Source: Apoderus coryli (lineage: Eukaryota > Arthropoda > Insecta > Coleoptera > Attelabidae). From it: a DNA stretch of 64,000 nt. Of this stretch, positions 47,428-59,053 are shown one piece after another. Both the position numbers and the translations under genes were made by a program. The DNA is taken from NCBI GenBank assembly GCA_911728435.2, contig OU452201.1:28148001-28212000 (forward strand), read 5' to 3'. The notes under the pieces were generated by a model. That model was given only the letters and a program-made list of their open reading frames with translations. It was not told where the DNA came from and searched no databases. Each line of letters begins with the position of its first letter. Within the stretch, counting starts at the first letter, position 1.

Positions 47428-49926
47428 AATAATAATAATAATAAAGTGGCTTTATTAAACACATATTACATCGATATTACATATTATTGTGTTTATAAAG
47501 GCGAAGTCTAGCATAAATGCTACTCAACTCAACCTTAGAAAAAATTAAACAGTAAATTCTAAAAATTAATACAAAAATATTATTGTGTAACATAACAAAA
47601 TTGACCAAATGAAATTTAGGCATTAATTAAATGTTAACACGTAATTATATTTTAATTACATTGAAAAATTGACAAAATTAACTAATCCAGAGTAATTAGT
47701 ATTATTGCGAAGCAAGAAAAAAATCACGACATTTTCTACGGAAAACATACAAACTTAGATGTTTGAAATCGTTAGGCACAGAGTTATATACAGTTGAAGC
47801 ATTATAACTAAAAGATCTCTTAAACATGGCGGTACGGAATCTCGGAAGACATAATTTTGTGCTATCTCTGATATTAACATTATGCAAATTGTGCCTGAAT
47901 TGCAGTTTATTTCGAAGATATGGAGGATTAGAAGAACCAAGAAGACGAAAAATGAAAACTGAGTAATGGTAGTTAACACTTGTTTCGATACGCAACCATT
48001 TCAGTTCGTTAATCTTGCAGGAAACACGATCAAACTTTCTGAGACCAAAAACATACCTACAACACGTATTTTGAATTTTTTGAAGTCGATTTTGCGTGAA
48101 CTTGTCTAGGCAAGGGAAGTAGCAAATGTTGGCGTAGTTTATTATTGATAGTACTAGAGATTCACACAATTTTTTTCTTAATTTAAAGTTTATCAAACTA
48201 ATATTAGAGTACAGTAGTCTTAATACCATATAGCACTTCTTAACAATCATTGACACATGTTCATGAAACCTCAGCTTCACATCATAAATAATGCCCAAGT
48301 TTCTCGCTTTACTTACCATATTCAAAGACATACCATTCAAGTTTGGTCTCAATTTTGAATCAATCAAGCTTTGAAAATTTTTCGGACAAAAACATAACAC
48401 ATGGGTCTTATCAAGATTTAAGCGCAAATTATGATTGTGTGCGTAATGACTTATTCGCGACAAATCTTCATTTAACATACTACTAGCCTCTGCCACTCTA
48501 GATGGATCAAATTGAAAAGAGACCTGCGAGTCATCAGCAAAGCAATTAATCTCGGAATACTTGACACAATCAAAAAAATCTGCAGTATAAAGTAGGAAAA
48601 GAATAGGTCCCAAGATGCTACCTTGTGGTACTCCAGATGTAACAAGTCCAGTGTGAGATGCATTGTTTTTGACAACGGTAAACTGTTGACGATTTATTAA
48701 ATAAGAATTTAGGAATTTCGATGACTGTTCATCGAAACCGTAATATCGCGCTTTTGAGACAAGTAACTCATGATCAATTGTGTCAAAAGCCTTGGAGAAA
48801 TCCAGTAAAGTAAGAGCTGTAGCCTGCTTTTCATCAAGAGACCTAAATATATTATCAGTAACATTAAGTAATAAAGAAGTAGTGCTATAACTTTTCCTAA
48901 AACCTGACTGATGCGATGAAATAATTTTATTGTCAAATAGAAATTGCGACATTTGCAAATTTACAATTTTTTCCAAAACCTTGGATAAAGTTGGGAGTAG
49001 ACTTATCGGGCGAAAGTCAGAATAAGAAACAGGATTAGTGGTTTTTGATAGAGGACGTATTAAGGACAATTTCCAAATATCTGGATAACAACCCGATTCA
49101 ATGCAACAATTCATTATGTGAGTAATGTGAGGACAAATATGAGGAAGACACATCTTTAACATAAAGGCATTAATATCGTCATGACCATATGCATCGGATT
49201 TCAAAGACAGTACTATATTAGAAACTTCTTGCATTGTAGAAAATTTTATGGAGAATTTCAAATCTGGATTAAAACTTCCATATGAGTAGTCAGAGCTAGT
49301 CATTGCACAACTACCACCGGGACTAAAGACTGATAAAAAGTAATCGTTAAAGTTATCTGCATTGTTCAAGTGTCCTGGGATATCAGTAACACTCTTATTA
49401 CGAATATTCAATTTGTATAATGCATTCCATATGTCTTTTTTGTTCGTACTTCTTTGACAATAATTTAGGTAGGCAATTTTTTCACGCCTGATAGCACCAA
49501 CAATGAAATTCCTTATGGTTTTATAATCTAACCAGTCAGCCGGTCGTCTGGATTTTTTAAACTTTGTTAACGCCTTATTCCTAATATGAATCATTTGCTT
49601 AATATTACTTGTTATCCACGGTGCTGATGGCTTTGTTATAAGGGATGTTTTGATTGGCGCATGTTTATCGAAGAGTGCAATAATCAGATAATTTATCATA
49701 CTTATTTTATCGTTAATATCATTTATATAATAAATTCTATCAAACTCTAATGAAATTAAATCTAACTCAAAAGACTGTGGACAAATATTTTTAAAATCTC
49801 GGTAAGTTACATATTTAGGTTGCCTTTTTGGCATGGAAATGCTTAGTGTGCAGAATACCGCTTTATGATCTGATATAAGGTCGGCATCAAGCGTACCAGA
49901 TTCAATTAAAATATTAATGTTAAGTT
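47428..49926 (-). mobile_element. 5'-truncated non-LTR retrotransposon (jockey/CR1-like)
   Basis: The element reads on the minus strand. Its 3' end is a TTATTATTA microsatellite (plus-strand 47428-47442) preceded by a 260-bp untranslated region. Its 5' end near 49926 cuts the endonuclease domain, of which only the C-terminal ADLISDHKAVF segment remains. The single long frame is intact to its stop, which indicates a recent insertion. Confidence 0.92.
47702..49834 (-). CDS. Non-LTR retrotransposon reverse transcriptase (partial ORF2)
   Basis: The frame gives 710 residues from the first Met. It is open about 30 codons further upstream to about 49926, where the end of an APE-type endonuclease (ISDHKAVF) is encoded. 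RT motifs are complete: RPISLLPTLSKVLEKI (275-290), SGFRKSYSTTS (310-320), LDFSKAFD (344-351), GVPQGSILGP (401-410) and the catalytic FADD (432-435). A C-terminal region with the NPPYLRNKLQFR and FRTAMFKRSFSY words follows, and no RNase H is evident. The protein would copy element RNA at a nick in chromosomal DNA. Because the endonuclease is truncated, this copy should not move on its own. Confidence 0.95.
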   Translation of the reverse strand: MPKRQPKYVTYRDFKNICPQSFELDLISLEFDRIYYINDINDKISMINYLIIALFDKHAPIKTSLITKPSAPWITSNIKQMIHIRNKALTKFKKSRRPADWLDYKTIRNFIVGAIRREKIAYLNYCQRSTNKKDIWNALYKLNIRNKSVTDIPGHLNNADNFNDYFLSVFSPGGSCAMTSSDYSYGSFNPDLKFSIKFSTMQEVSNIVLSLKSDAYGHDDINAFMLKMCLPHICPHITHIMNCCIESGCYPDIWKLSLIRPLSKTTNPVSYSDFRPISLLPTLSKVLEKIVNLQMSQFLFDNKIISSHQSGFRKSYSTTSLLLNVTDNIFRSLDEKQATALTLLDFSKAFDTIDHELLVSKARYYGFDEQSSKFLNSYLINRQQFTVVKNNASHTGLVTSGVPQGSILGPILFLLYTADFFDCVKYSEINCFADDSQVSFQFDPSRVAEASSMLNEDLSRISHYAHNHNLRLNLDKTHVLCFCPKNFQSLIDSKLRPNLNGMSLNMVSKARNLGIIYDVKLRFHEHVSMIVKKCYMVLRLLYSNISLINFKLRKKLCESLVLSIINYANICYFPCLDKFTQNRLQKIQNTCCRYVFGLRKFDRVSCKINELKWLRIETSVNYHYSVFIFRLLGSSNPPYLRNKLQFRHNLHNVNIRDSTKLCLPRFRTAMFKRSFSYNASTVYNSVPNDFKHLSLYVFRRKCRDFFLASQ

Positions 49927-50640
49927 TTTATGACTGTGGATCGCTGTATACTTTATAGATGTCACCGGTAACTTAACACACTTTATTTATATGAAGAACA
50001 CCCTTTACATGACCCTTCTGTTTACTAAGATAGATCTAAAGCTTTCCCCAATTAGAAGCTTTACCTCAAATAAAAACACAAGATTTGGGACTATAAAAAC
50101 AATAATTTAATTATGAATAATCAAAATGAGTAACAATAAGAAAAATAGATAAATATAAATAAAAACAATAAAACATTAAAAGAAAATGAAAATCTAAGCA
50201 AGAAAATCTTAATCTATGAAACTGTACAACTGAAATAGGTAAATTAATATAATTACGAATAATTATATTAATTACCGCACATAACTTTAGTTATAATAAT
50301 TATTGTAATCTGACAATTCTAACAGACCTTAACTTTAGAGACGTTAAAATGAATAAACAAAGGAACTTACTGATCAAAACTTTACGTCGACTGACAATTA
50401 AGAAACATTAGAAACACTTACTATTTCCGAAACTGAAATACTACTTTATGAAACTTTACAAGAACTAGAAAAGAATTATTAAACTTTCTTAAAAAAGAAA
50501 CTAAAACAATTCTTAACTCTTGAAAAACTAGAACGGTTCTTAAACCTTATGAAAACTAGTAGGTTTGAGCTGTAGAAAAACTAGAAGGATTCTGACTTTT
50601 TGAAATGCGAAGAGTAACCAAGTAAAACGAGGCATTTCAA

Positions 50641-52054
50641 ACGAAATACACCACTAAAACGTAACTACTCTCTTGTCGATGAGATGTCGTTAGCTGTTTC
50701 ATTTTGAGAATTAAATTATAATATAATTAAATGAAATAATAATATAATTAAATTAAATTATAATATAATTAAATGAAATTATAATATAATTAAATTAAAA
50801 TATAATATAATTTGATTTTTACTTTAATAATTTAACTAATATGTAGGTATTTCGACAATGTTAAGGAAAACAACCCTGAGCAATCGCTTACCTTTATGTC
50901 ATAAAAGTGGAACAAAAAAAAGGAAACAAAAAAAGAAAAATTCTTTTGACAAACATGAACATTTTAAAAGCTTCAATAATATTTATGAAGATAATTTTAC
51001 TGGCCTCTCAAAACCCATGTGTAAAACGGTATAAGGATAGGTTTCTCTTTATTTCCATAGATAGAAAAAATTAAGAACGATTGTTTATATATTGATAATC
51101 CAAAATTCGAGAGAAATATATGAGAATCTTTATGTTACAGTAATCAATAAAGTAGTTACAAGAACTTTTACAAATTTTGTAATTGTTTTTATATAATCCT
51201 ATTAAATCATCTGATATGTTGTTCTGTATAAGCTTAAACAGAATTTTTCACAACAATTCAATAATAAGTGCATAATTAGTAACATAACTATAAACTCCTA
51301 GTTACAAAATAAGAGAGTTCAATAAGAAGACTTTCAGAAATATGAATAGGTAGGAACCACAATAAACCCTCGTATAGTCACAGTGAGGGATTCGGGCAGA
51401 CTCGCGCAATTTGAACCTACCTGAGAGCATATTTAGAGTGATGAAAGTAAATTATCCACCTTGTCGCATAATATCGACTACTATGATTCAGGGATCCATT
51501 ATCGGCCACACTGTAGAATTTTGATGTTCAAGTTACAAAGTAAGTATACGTGTAGTCGTAGTTATCTATGGTAATACATGCGATACGTTAAAAGGAGCTT
51601 GTTATTATTATTAAACTTGTTATATTTGACTATGGCTCTATGATTACATATCTAGCTATTAGGTACTTTCCTGGCGTTAGTAATAACTTAGACTTTGCAC
51701 ACATGATCAGTTTAAAATTGAGTTTGGAAACAAATAGGTCCAAGCAAAAGTTACTTTATGCCTCCCTAGATGGATGTTACTTTGATCTGTGTTCTAGAAA
51801 TTCTCAAAGTTAAACTAAATTATTTTATATGCAAAAGTTACATATTTCCAAACAGGAAGCAAGGTAACTAGAAAGGTGAATAGCAATTTTTATTTACTAT
51901 AAAAAATAGTACTATCTTGAGAGAAATGTTCTTTTGATCGAAAATCGAAAAAACAAGTGAGTTATAGTCAAAAATATATAATTAAAATTTATGTTATGAT
52001 TATTTATTTATAAAAAGTAAAAAAATCCCGATGGCAACCAGTCGGAAAAGTAGA
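50641..52054. other. Intergenic stretch with AT minisatellite
   Basis: 50712-50814 is a short tandem array of about 20-bp units of the ATTATAATATAATTAAATTA type. The rest holds no supported gene. Confidence 0.6.
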
Positions 52055-52452
52055 CAGTGTGTCTACTTAAGTTGGAACCATATGGAAAACTTTTTTATTA
52101 GTGGTTTTGTGAAAAAATTTGTCATAATCTAATATCAAATTTTTTAAGCCGTATACGAGGTTTGTAAAAAAATTAATTTTGAGAGTAGAGTATTTTTGTT
52201 TTTTACAATTATTCAAAATGATGTTATAAAGTAAAGTTATTTTGATTTTAAAGTTATATTCATATATGCAATTACAGTCATTTTACATGAAAATTCAGGC
52301 TTGGTGATTATTTACAATTTACATTATAAATTACTTCTAGTTATAATTTTCAATTTTGAAATTATCTCTCTTATTTGTTATTTTAATTGTAATTTCACAA
52401 AACCTATAATAAAAAAGTTTTCTATATGGGTCTAACTTAAGTAGACACACTG
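52055..52452. mobile_element. 398-bp Tc1-like MITE
   Basis: The ends CAGTGTGTCTACTTAAGTT and the inverse (AACTTAAGTAGACACACTG) match, and the inverted similarity continues about 60 bases inward (GAAAACTTTTTTATTA, GGTTTTGTGAAA). TA follows the right end; GA precedes the left end, probably a mutated TA. CAGTGTGTCTAC is a typical Tc1-like terminus. There is no transposase inside. Confidence 0.85.
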
Positions 52453-52509
52453 TATATTTTTTATTTATATTTAGTCTACATTGACACAAACTATTAGTAA
52501 ACAAATGAT

Positions 52510-52622
52510 ATAATGAAAAATAAAACGGCGTCTGCTCCACAAAATTATTTATATAATATGTTAAATTCAGGATGAGGTTGTTGACAGCCATGTTTCGAAA
52601 AGAATATTCCATCATGCATCGG
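52510..52622 (-). ncRNA. Penelope-type tail with degenerate hammerhead-like core (3)
   Basis: On the minus strand, a degenerate CATGATGG start is followed by GAATATTCTTTTC (a short stem-loop) and GAAACATGGCTG. After about 45 bases comes TTTTGTGGAGCAGACGCCG. The order and the TGTGGAGCAGACG word match the tails at 35.2, 43.2 and 55.1 kb. The first conserved box is mutated, so this copy is probably inactive. Confidence 0.45.
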
Positions 52623-53189
52623 TGGCATTACATACAAACGCAGTTATATAATATAAACATATACATACTCTCAGAAATCTTTCTTACGCTATATGAAAAC
52701 GAATCAAATAAAATAAACTAATATCTTAAAGTTAACTTGACAAACATAATATTATTGTTTAAAATATAAATCATTTTTAAGGATATTGGTTCCTTTTTGT
52801 ATATCATATCCTCTATTGTAGGAATCATAAGGATATTGAAGTTTTATTTAACAACGTAAGTGTTTCTAGTATGAAAAAGAGTAAGTAAATGCTTTACCTT
52901 TCTAAACAATAATGTGTTTCTCAAGTTAATTTTAAGAGTTTAGTTTATTTTAATAAACTTTGTTACAGGGGCCATTTTAAAAATAACTCCTCGCTTGTTA
53001 TTTATTAAATTATTTTGTTAATTTCGGGACAGCCTGTAGATAGATATATAAACTTTTGAGCTGAGGTCATTTTTATGGTTCAGGGGTCATGAAATGAAGA
53101 ACTGCATAAAAAATTTCGATTCTGTCGACCATTAGCCACGTGTTTTGGTTAAACTTGATATGAGCCGGTTAATGTTGAGACCAACCAAT
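52623..53189. other. Intergenic stretch, nothing coding
   Basis: This is AT-rich sequence with no recognised feature. Confidence 0.4.
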
Positions 53190-53560
53190 TTCGGTATTTA
53201 CCTGTAACAATATATATATCTATAAACTGTCATTGTCACCTCCGAAATAGATATTATATATTCGTTGTCACTTCATATATAACGATTTCACCTCCGATTT
53301 CGGAAGTCACAAGGTTTTGCCTTGTTTTCGCGTTTTTCGGTGTGTATGGGGGGTAGGGGGCCTAAATCCGAAAATTGTGTTGGAGGTGACAACGCTATTC
53401 CCGTACATAGAAAATTTTTCGTTAGTTCGAGTATATATGACTGGCGCTAGTGTCGCGTCCAATATTCTCATCAAGGGTACCAGTCACTTCCATTATATAT
53501 AGGCATGAAATAGATATGCGTAGTATGTTGTCGCTTCCGAAATTTGGCAATAGCGCCTTG
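53190..53560. repeat. Cluster of GGAAGTGAC-type motifs
   Basis: Words of the form GTCACYTCC or its complement GGARGTGAC occur about seven times on both strands: near 53234, 53267, 53287, 53302, 53384, 53482 and 53530 (one as GTCGCTTCC). A second cluster lies at 57985-58250. The 61-codon frame at 53317 is not convincing. It may be a decayed transposon with internal repeats or a set of protein-binding sites. Confidence 0.5.
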
Positions 53561-55100
53561 CAACAATCTTATGCACAAAATAAAATAAAAAATATCTAAG
53601 TATATTTCGTTTTCGCGGCACTACTTTGAGATAGATAAGCAGTAGACTTGTTGACGTCCGGTGAGGTACTAAACAAATATTATCACTAGCTCTAACTGTG
53701 GATAATCGAAGTAAGGAAAATACTTTTTCTTTAAGTTATAAGAATATAGGTAAAGGTTGTAAGGTAGGATGCTAGAAAGAAATTCTAAATGCGAAAACAT
53801 GTGTTGAAATACTTTCATATAACATTCAATATACAGGATAGCATATTATATAAACAGTGCATCTCAAACTTATATTTTGAAAAAGTTGTAGAACATTGAT
53901 TTTATAATATTCTATTATTAGTGTCCTTATTTTTAATTTTATTAGAAAAGGTAGACGACTCCACAATAGCAACTTCAACTATTTAATAAATGCGGAACGT
54001 TTGACAGCTTGATTGTCGCTTTCTCAAGTACTAAGTCAGTCAGAGTGTGTATATCATAGCTATTAGAGAATATGATTGAAACAATCGAAATTCAAACAGT
54101 AAACACATATTTAATGTATATTTTTTGTTTGTTCCAATGAAATTCTTTAAGACCTGTGATACACAAAACATTTTCACTGACTTAATTACCTGGGGAAGCG
54201 GCAATAAACTGCGAAGAGTTGCGCATTTATTTAATAGATGAAGTCTCTATTGTGAAATCATCTACACTACGAAATTTCCCAAATAAAGTTAATATTTTTC
54301 CGACCGAATTTATAATTTTAAGACATTATTAACAATGTCAAATGTTTGAAACAACTTTAAGCACTCGTTATATATCTACATATAAAGTTTACGTAAATAA
54401 ATTCAAACAGAAGGAAATTCACAAAGCACACATGATAAAAAAGGCCTTTATCTCCATTGGAATCAATCAGCTATGGCACAAAATTTAAAAATAAAGAATA
54501 CATAAATAATATTGAGCCCAAAACTGGGCCTGATGAGAATTTTATGCACACCAAAGTAGGTATTAGTAGGTATATCTGTTACAATAGAAAAGTGTGTATG
54601 ACAAAGATAATGCGGTTACAAAATAACATTCATTCATTTTTACAGATATTTACATCATCAGTTTGATATTTACATCATCATAATGTATTTTTAATCTATA
54701 CACCGGTAATATAATACATTTTTTTTTGGAAGTTTGTCATCCAAAAATATTAAAAGATAAAAGATTTTCAAGTGATTTTCCAAGTTGTTATAAATTTTTA
54801 ATTATAATTAGATGTACGGGGGCGCTCAATTTTGCACTTGTTTATAATGTACGTTTCAGTACCCTGAGAGGCTTAAGTGACCAAATCGTCGTCGAACTTC
54901 TGTTACTATCTCCCGATCTAAGAGCAGAACAATATATTCTCATTGTGGGAGGATAGAATTATCTAAATACAAATATTAATTTGTATGTATATTCAAAATA
55001 AAGTCTTCTAACTTTTAATGCTAAAAAAGAAAAATTGATAGAAAAATCACATAACAAAAGTATCTCACAATTAATTAAAATTTAGGTCATAAGAGAGAGA
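53561..55100. other. Intergenic stretch, nothing coding
   Basis: ATTTACATCATCA is repeated twice at 54649-54680. The 69- and 76-codon plus-strand frames at 54457 and 54726 show no known motif. No gene is supported. Confidence 0.4.
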
Positions 55101-55180
55101 TGATGATGAGAGATGAATCTCGAAACATGTTTGGCATTATGGTTATAAACATATATATGACTTTTTGTGGAGTAGACGTG
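55101..55180 (+). ncRNA. Penelope-type tail with hammerhead-like core (4)
   Basis: ATGATGA stands where CTGATGA is expected (one mismatch). It is followed by T, the stem GAGA, loop GATGAA, stem TCTC and GAAAC (55122-55126), then ATGTTTGG. About 30 bases on is TTTTTGTGGAGTAGACGTG. It is closest to the copy at 43.2 kb, and no coding sequence is attached. Confidence 0.5.
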
Positions 55181-56117
55181 ATTTTATTTTCCTGCAAAAT
55201 TATTTATTTTGTTTTGTTTAATTTTACTTAACATTTATCTTATAGCTCCAGATGACCTTTCTATAGAGCAGAAATCTATTAATATCAGACTAAAATCTGG
55301 TCGCCGAATAGGTAATGGTTCTAATTAACACCTATTATTCATATCGACTCCTTTATTTATTTATTTATATTAGTCACCTGAAAATTTTCATCCAATCATC
55401 AGATATTCTGATATTCAAAACAATGGTTTTACGATAATAATTGCGATTCTCTCTAAGACAATGCATTTTCCTTTAAGTTAACGTATTTTTTAAAGGAATG
55501 TAAAATTCTCTCTGTGGCATCAAAATTTTGAAAATCTATTTTACGAGCGTTGGGTATCTTAGTCACCATTTCCATCCAATCTAACATAGTGCTATAATAA
55601 TTGGTACTGTTTGTACTGTAAATTATTTTACATCAGAGGGAATGAATATCCACCCATAGATAAAATTAAGCAATTTCTAGTGAAATATAACATAGACCGA
55701 TCGGTCATTGTTGTAAAATCGAAAATCCAATATTTGAAAAAACAACATAACTAAAAAAGATTCTTGTATTAGAATTTATTTTTTCTTTAATATGAGTATT
55801 ACAAAATAATGTATTTTTTTATTTTTTACTTCTGCTCATTACGATTTATTTTTGTAATACATATTATGTAATGCGAAGGATTTATTTTTAATTTTTATAT
55901 TATTTATTTTATTGTTATTTTAACAAAAAAAGGAAAGTATAAATAAATCATATAACTACGTATACTAAAACTCTTGTTTGATTACATTAAATAATTTGGG
56001 ATAATAGACTAGTATAGTTATACTATGGTAATGTATTAAAGTATTTCCCAGAAATAAAAATAATTAAGTCTTATTTTTTTTTGTAAAGACTATTTATGTC
56101 ATTAGTTTAAAAGTATT
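55181..56117. other. Intergenic stretch, nothing coding
   Basis: This is AT-rich sequence with long T and A runs near 55800-55940 and no recognised feature. Confidence 0.4.
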
Positions 56118-57641
56118 AGCTAGCGCCCGTCTTTAGACACAGCTTAAAATATAACATATTAATATATTAAATTTGAGAAAACTTTATACTTTGCACATAA
56201 TAACAATAACGTTTATTTTGCCAAAATAAAACAATTATAACAATATTACAGTAAAGCCCTCAACACGGTTAACAAAAAAATTTACTAGGTACAGTAACAA
56301 TGTTAAATTAATCAGCAAAATAAACATGTCTAACTCACAAAATCTTTATAAAGATTGTCCGTGAGCTTAACATATCTACCAGTACATCTGGATTCTAATA
56401 CACCTTAATAAAAAACACAAAAAAAAAGAATAACCACATATTACAGAACGAAAAAGGATAAGACTGAATGACTTGAGTATATAAAGAAAAAAAGAAAAAA
56501 AAATCCCAATATGATTCACAGAATTAAAGAAAACCGATAAGAGTCTGAAACTCTTCTCGAGTCTTGCCATGCGTGTATTCCTTTACAGATGCCTTAAAAC
56601 TCTTCAAAGCGAGCTTGCATCTGACTTCCGGAGGTAAGAGATTGTAAAACCGTGGGGCCAAATACATATAGTGTCTCTGACCTATTGATTTAGACGAGAA
56701 AGGAGTTCTGTATGAATCTTGTCTTGTTCGTGTATGATAGTCATGCTGAATTGGCTCCAGCAAATGTTTGGTTCTGTGTTGGTGAAGGACAGCGAAAAGG
56801 AAAAAAAGCTTCCTAATATCAAACACTCCTGCTTCACAAAAAAGTTGACTTGTTGGGTATAGTCGGCTTTTATTAAGTATGATTTTTAAAATATATTTTT
56901 GTGCAGTTTCCAATTTTTTTATATGGACAACCACTGCATTCCCCCATGCCAAAATTCCAAAATTTATTCTGGATTCTACAAGAGCGTAGTATAATGTTTT
57001 TAAATATTGCCTACTGTTAGTACAGCTTTGGAGCGTTTAAATCTATAGAATAGGGATCTTATAGTTTGAGTAACTTTGTCTATATGAGTGTCCCGGCGAA
57101 GATGGGGATCAAAGAAAATGCCAAGGTTCTTGACTGAGCTGACCGGGTGCAAAACCAGTTCATTGTGAGGTGTCCGGACACAAATTCTATCGAAGTCAGG
57201 CAAACCCAGCCTATTGCATGAGAAGGGCAGATAGTGTGTTTTTTCAAAATTGATTGTGAGTAATCTAGAATTAAACCAATCCTTCAACAGAACAAAATCC
57301 TGCTCAACCTCATCCTTCAAAGCACACCAAGAGGCGTTTTCGTAATATATAGCAGTATCATCCTTACTTACAATCTTAATAATTTTCAGATTTGTCAATT
57401 TTAACATAGTTATACACACACATCTCTACCATGATACTTTTTGAACACACAAAACGACATGTAAATAAAATAAGAAAAGAGCACATTTAAAATATTAGTC
57501 GATGTATTATGATAAAAACTAACAAGATACATTTTATACGATTTTTTCGAGCTACTTGTTAAAATGAGCAAAGTTTGTTTTCTCATACTAAATTCATATT
57601 ATGTTATATTTTTAAGATGTGTCTGAAGACGGGCACTAGCT
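56118..57641. mobile_element. TIR element (AGCTAGCGCCCGTC ends) interrupted by a retrotransposon
   Basis: AGCTAGCGCCCGTCTTTAGA at 56118 is mirrored at 57620-57641 (AGACGGGCACTAGCT). The inverted match continues inward for about 80 bases on each side (TAAAATATAACAT with ATGTTATATTTTTA; GAGAAAAC with GTTTTCTC; TTTGCAC near 56197). Almost everything between the arms is the retrotransposon fragment at 56199-57430. The host element was therefore a small non-autonomous DNA transposon or MITE of roughly 300 bp. The superfamily is not identified. Confidence 0.78.
56524..57419 (-). pseudogene. Non-LTR retrotransposon RT C-terminal part, frameshifted
   Basis: Two minus-strand frames belong together. 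57419-57000 has the end of the RT palm (KDDTAIYY where ADD is expected, then LLTINFEKTHYL and SVKNLGIFFDPHL). 56952-56524 has the post-RT region (AQKYILKIIL, HYMYLAPRFYNLLPPEV). A frameshift separates them near 56950-57000. Lys replaces Ala in the catalytic box. The 5' end stops at about 57430 and the 3' untranslated part runs to about 56199. This family is nearer to the 59600-60390 fragment than to the 47.4-49.9 kb element. Confidence 0.8.
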
Positions 57642-58734
57642 GGCGCTTGACATGACTCACATAATAAATCTGTGCGAAAAAAAGGCTTTATTATATTAAA
57701 GATACCTCACAGTGACCTACTTATAACGCTAATGTAGATCAGCGTTGCGTGCATAATTAGAATAATATTTGCAATAAGACCTAAAATACGAAGAAAAGAG
57801 TAAAACTGAAAAAAAAACAAGATTAAATCATTAATTATATTAATTACTCTTTATTATTCAGTTACATATTTACTGTAAGTTTTCGTATTACAAATTAAGC
57901 GGTAACATCATTTAACACCATCAAAATACAATAGTAAATTGTGCACAATAAATTTATATTGTATAATATAGGTATATAAAATAGACGGCAACGTCGTTGG
58001 AAGTGACAATGTCTCTCTATGAATAGTGGTAAAAATATATATGGAAGTGACTACGTACCCCCTGTCCATACTAAGGTATATATATATATATATATATATA
58101 TAAGAAAAAAAAACTATGGAAATCTTTACCCCTCTTTTGAAATTCCTTATATAGAAGTTCCCCTCATCCCAAAATGGTTTTTAAAATGTCTAAATTCCTA
58201 TTCCTTTTGATGGAAGTTAGGTCGCCCTGCTACGGTACGGAAGTCACAGCTTATTACCTATCGATATATATATATTGATATAGATTGTGGTTGTCATTAT
58301 GTTGAGAGTAATAAAAGTATATTATTTTTATTATAAAAAAAAGTAAACATACAAATTTCAATATAACATACACATAACAAACGTGATTTATATTCAAAGC
58401 CACCATTGAGATCACGTAAAAGATAAACGTTACAGGGATAGTTTAAACTTTGCAAAGGTGCCAAATCTTACGAACACTATGCTAAACTAAAGAATTGCAA
58501 TAATTTTATATATAAAGTGTTTAGAAGGACATCTAGTGATAAAATTCATATCTGAAAAAGAAATGTTTCACAAAAAAATCTGTTATGTATTGTGTCGAAG
58601 TATTTTTCATTATAGCACGAATAAAATATATTTTACAATATTCGAATTGTTTTTGGAAAACTGAAATTAAATTATTTGGTTTTTTCTTGAAATTATTTAA
58701 AAGGTGAAACAAAGTGCACACACGAAGGCAGCAC
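57642..58734. other. Intergenic stretch with TA microsatellite and GGAAGTGAC motifs
   Basis: A TA run of about 26 bases lies at 58078-58104. GGAAGTGAC near 57997 and 58040 and GGAAGTCAC near 58240 echo the cluster at 53190-53560, and TATATATATATTGATATAGA near 58265 recalls its left edge. No gene is supported. Confidence 0.5.
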
Positions 58735-59053
58735 AAGAAGTAAGAACTCCAATACATCCTATTGCCAACACTAGATACGCCCGAATTCCCTAGCGGGAGG
58801 TATTTTTTAAGAATTGCGTGTTCTGTGTTGGAAATTTTCTTCGCACTACCATTCTTTCACCAGATGGGCCGTTTTGTTGATCCACAACTCATGAGTAGTG
58901 ATCGGCAAGCAATGTAACAAGACTCTAATTTATGTTGGAAATTCACATACTAGCATGTTTTCACCAGACAGGCCTTTTGGTTGATGGTTGATACAGAACT
59001 CATCAGTGGTGATCGTCAGGCAAACTGAATCAAATTTCCAACAGTTACGAAGA
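58735..59053. mobile_element. Diverged relative of the 10.9-11.9 kb foldback element
   Basis: 58735-58815 matches the left arm at 10990-11070 (AGAAGTAAGAACTCCA, CCTATTGCCAACACTAGAT, GCCCGAATTCCCTAGC). From 58830 to 59053 there are two core MITE copies in reverse orientation, each bounded by TGTTGGAAA-type ends, with CTTTCACCAGATGGGCCG matching the GTCTGGTGAAAGC core. Divergence is clearly higher than among the three copies at 11 kb. Confidence 0.75.

Larger units (their letters stand above)
47200..50640. repeat. Second copy of the AT-rich repeat, split by a retrotransposon
   Basis: The first part lies at 47200-47430 and the second at 49930-50640. Both match 45130-46040 in the same order, and the retrotransposon at 47428-49926 fills the break. 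In the uninterrupted copy the corresponding position is the CTTTTATAATTTTAGATCAC region near 45270. A TTTTAT string is present on both sides of the insert and may be part of the target duplication. Confidence 0.7.

Noticed and set aside
47755..48936. Alternative minus-strand frames inside the retrotransposon
   Set aside because: They overlap the 710-codon RT frame in other phases and have no motifs.
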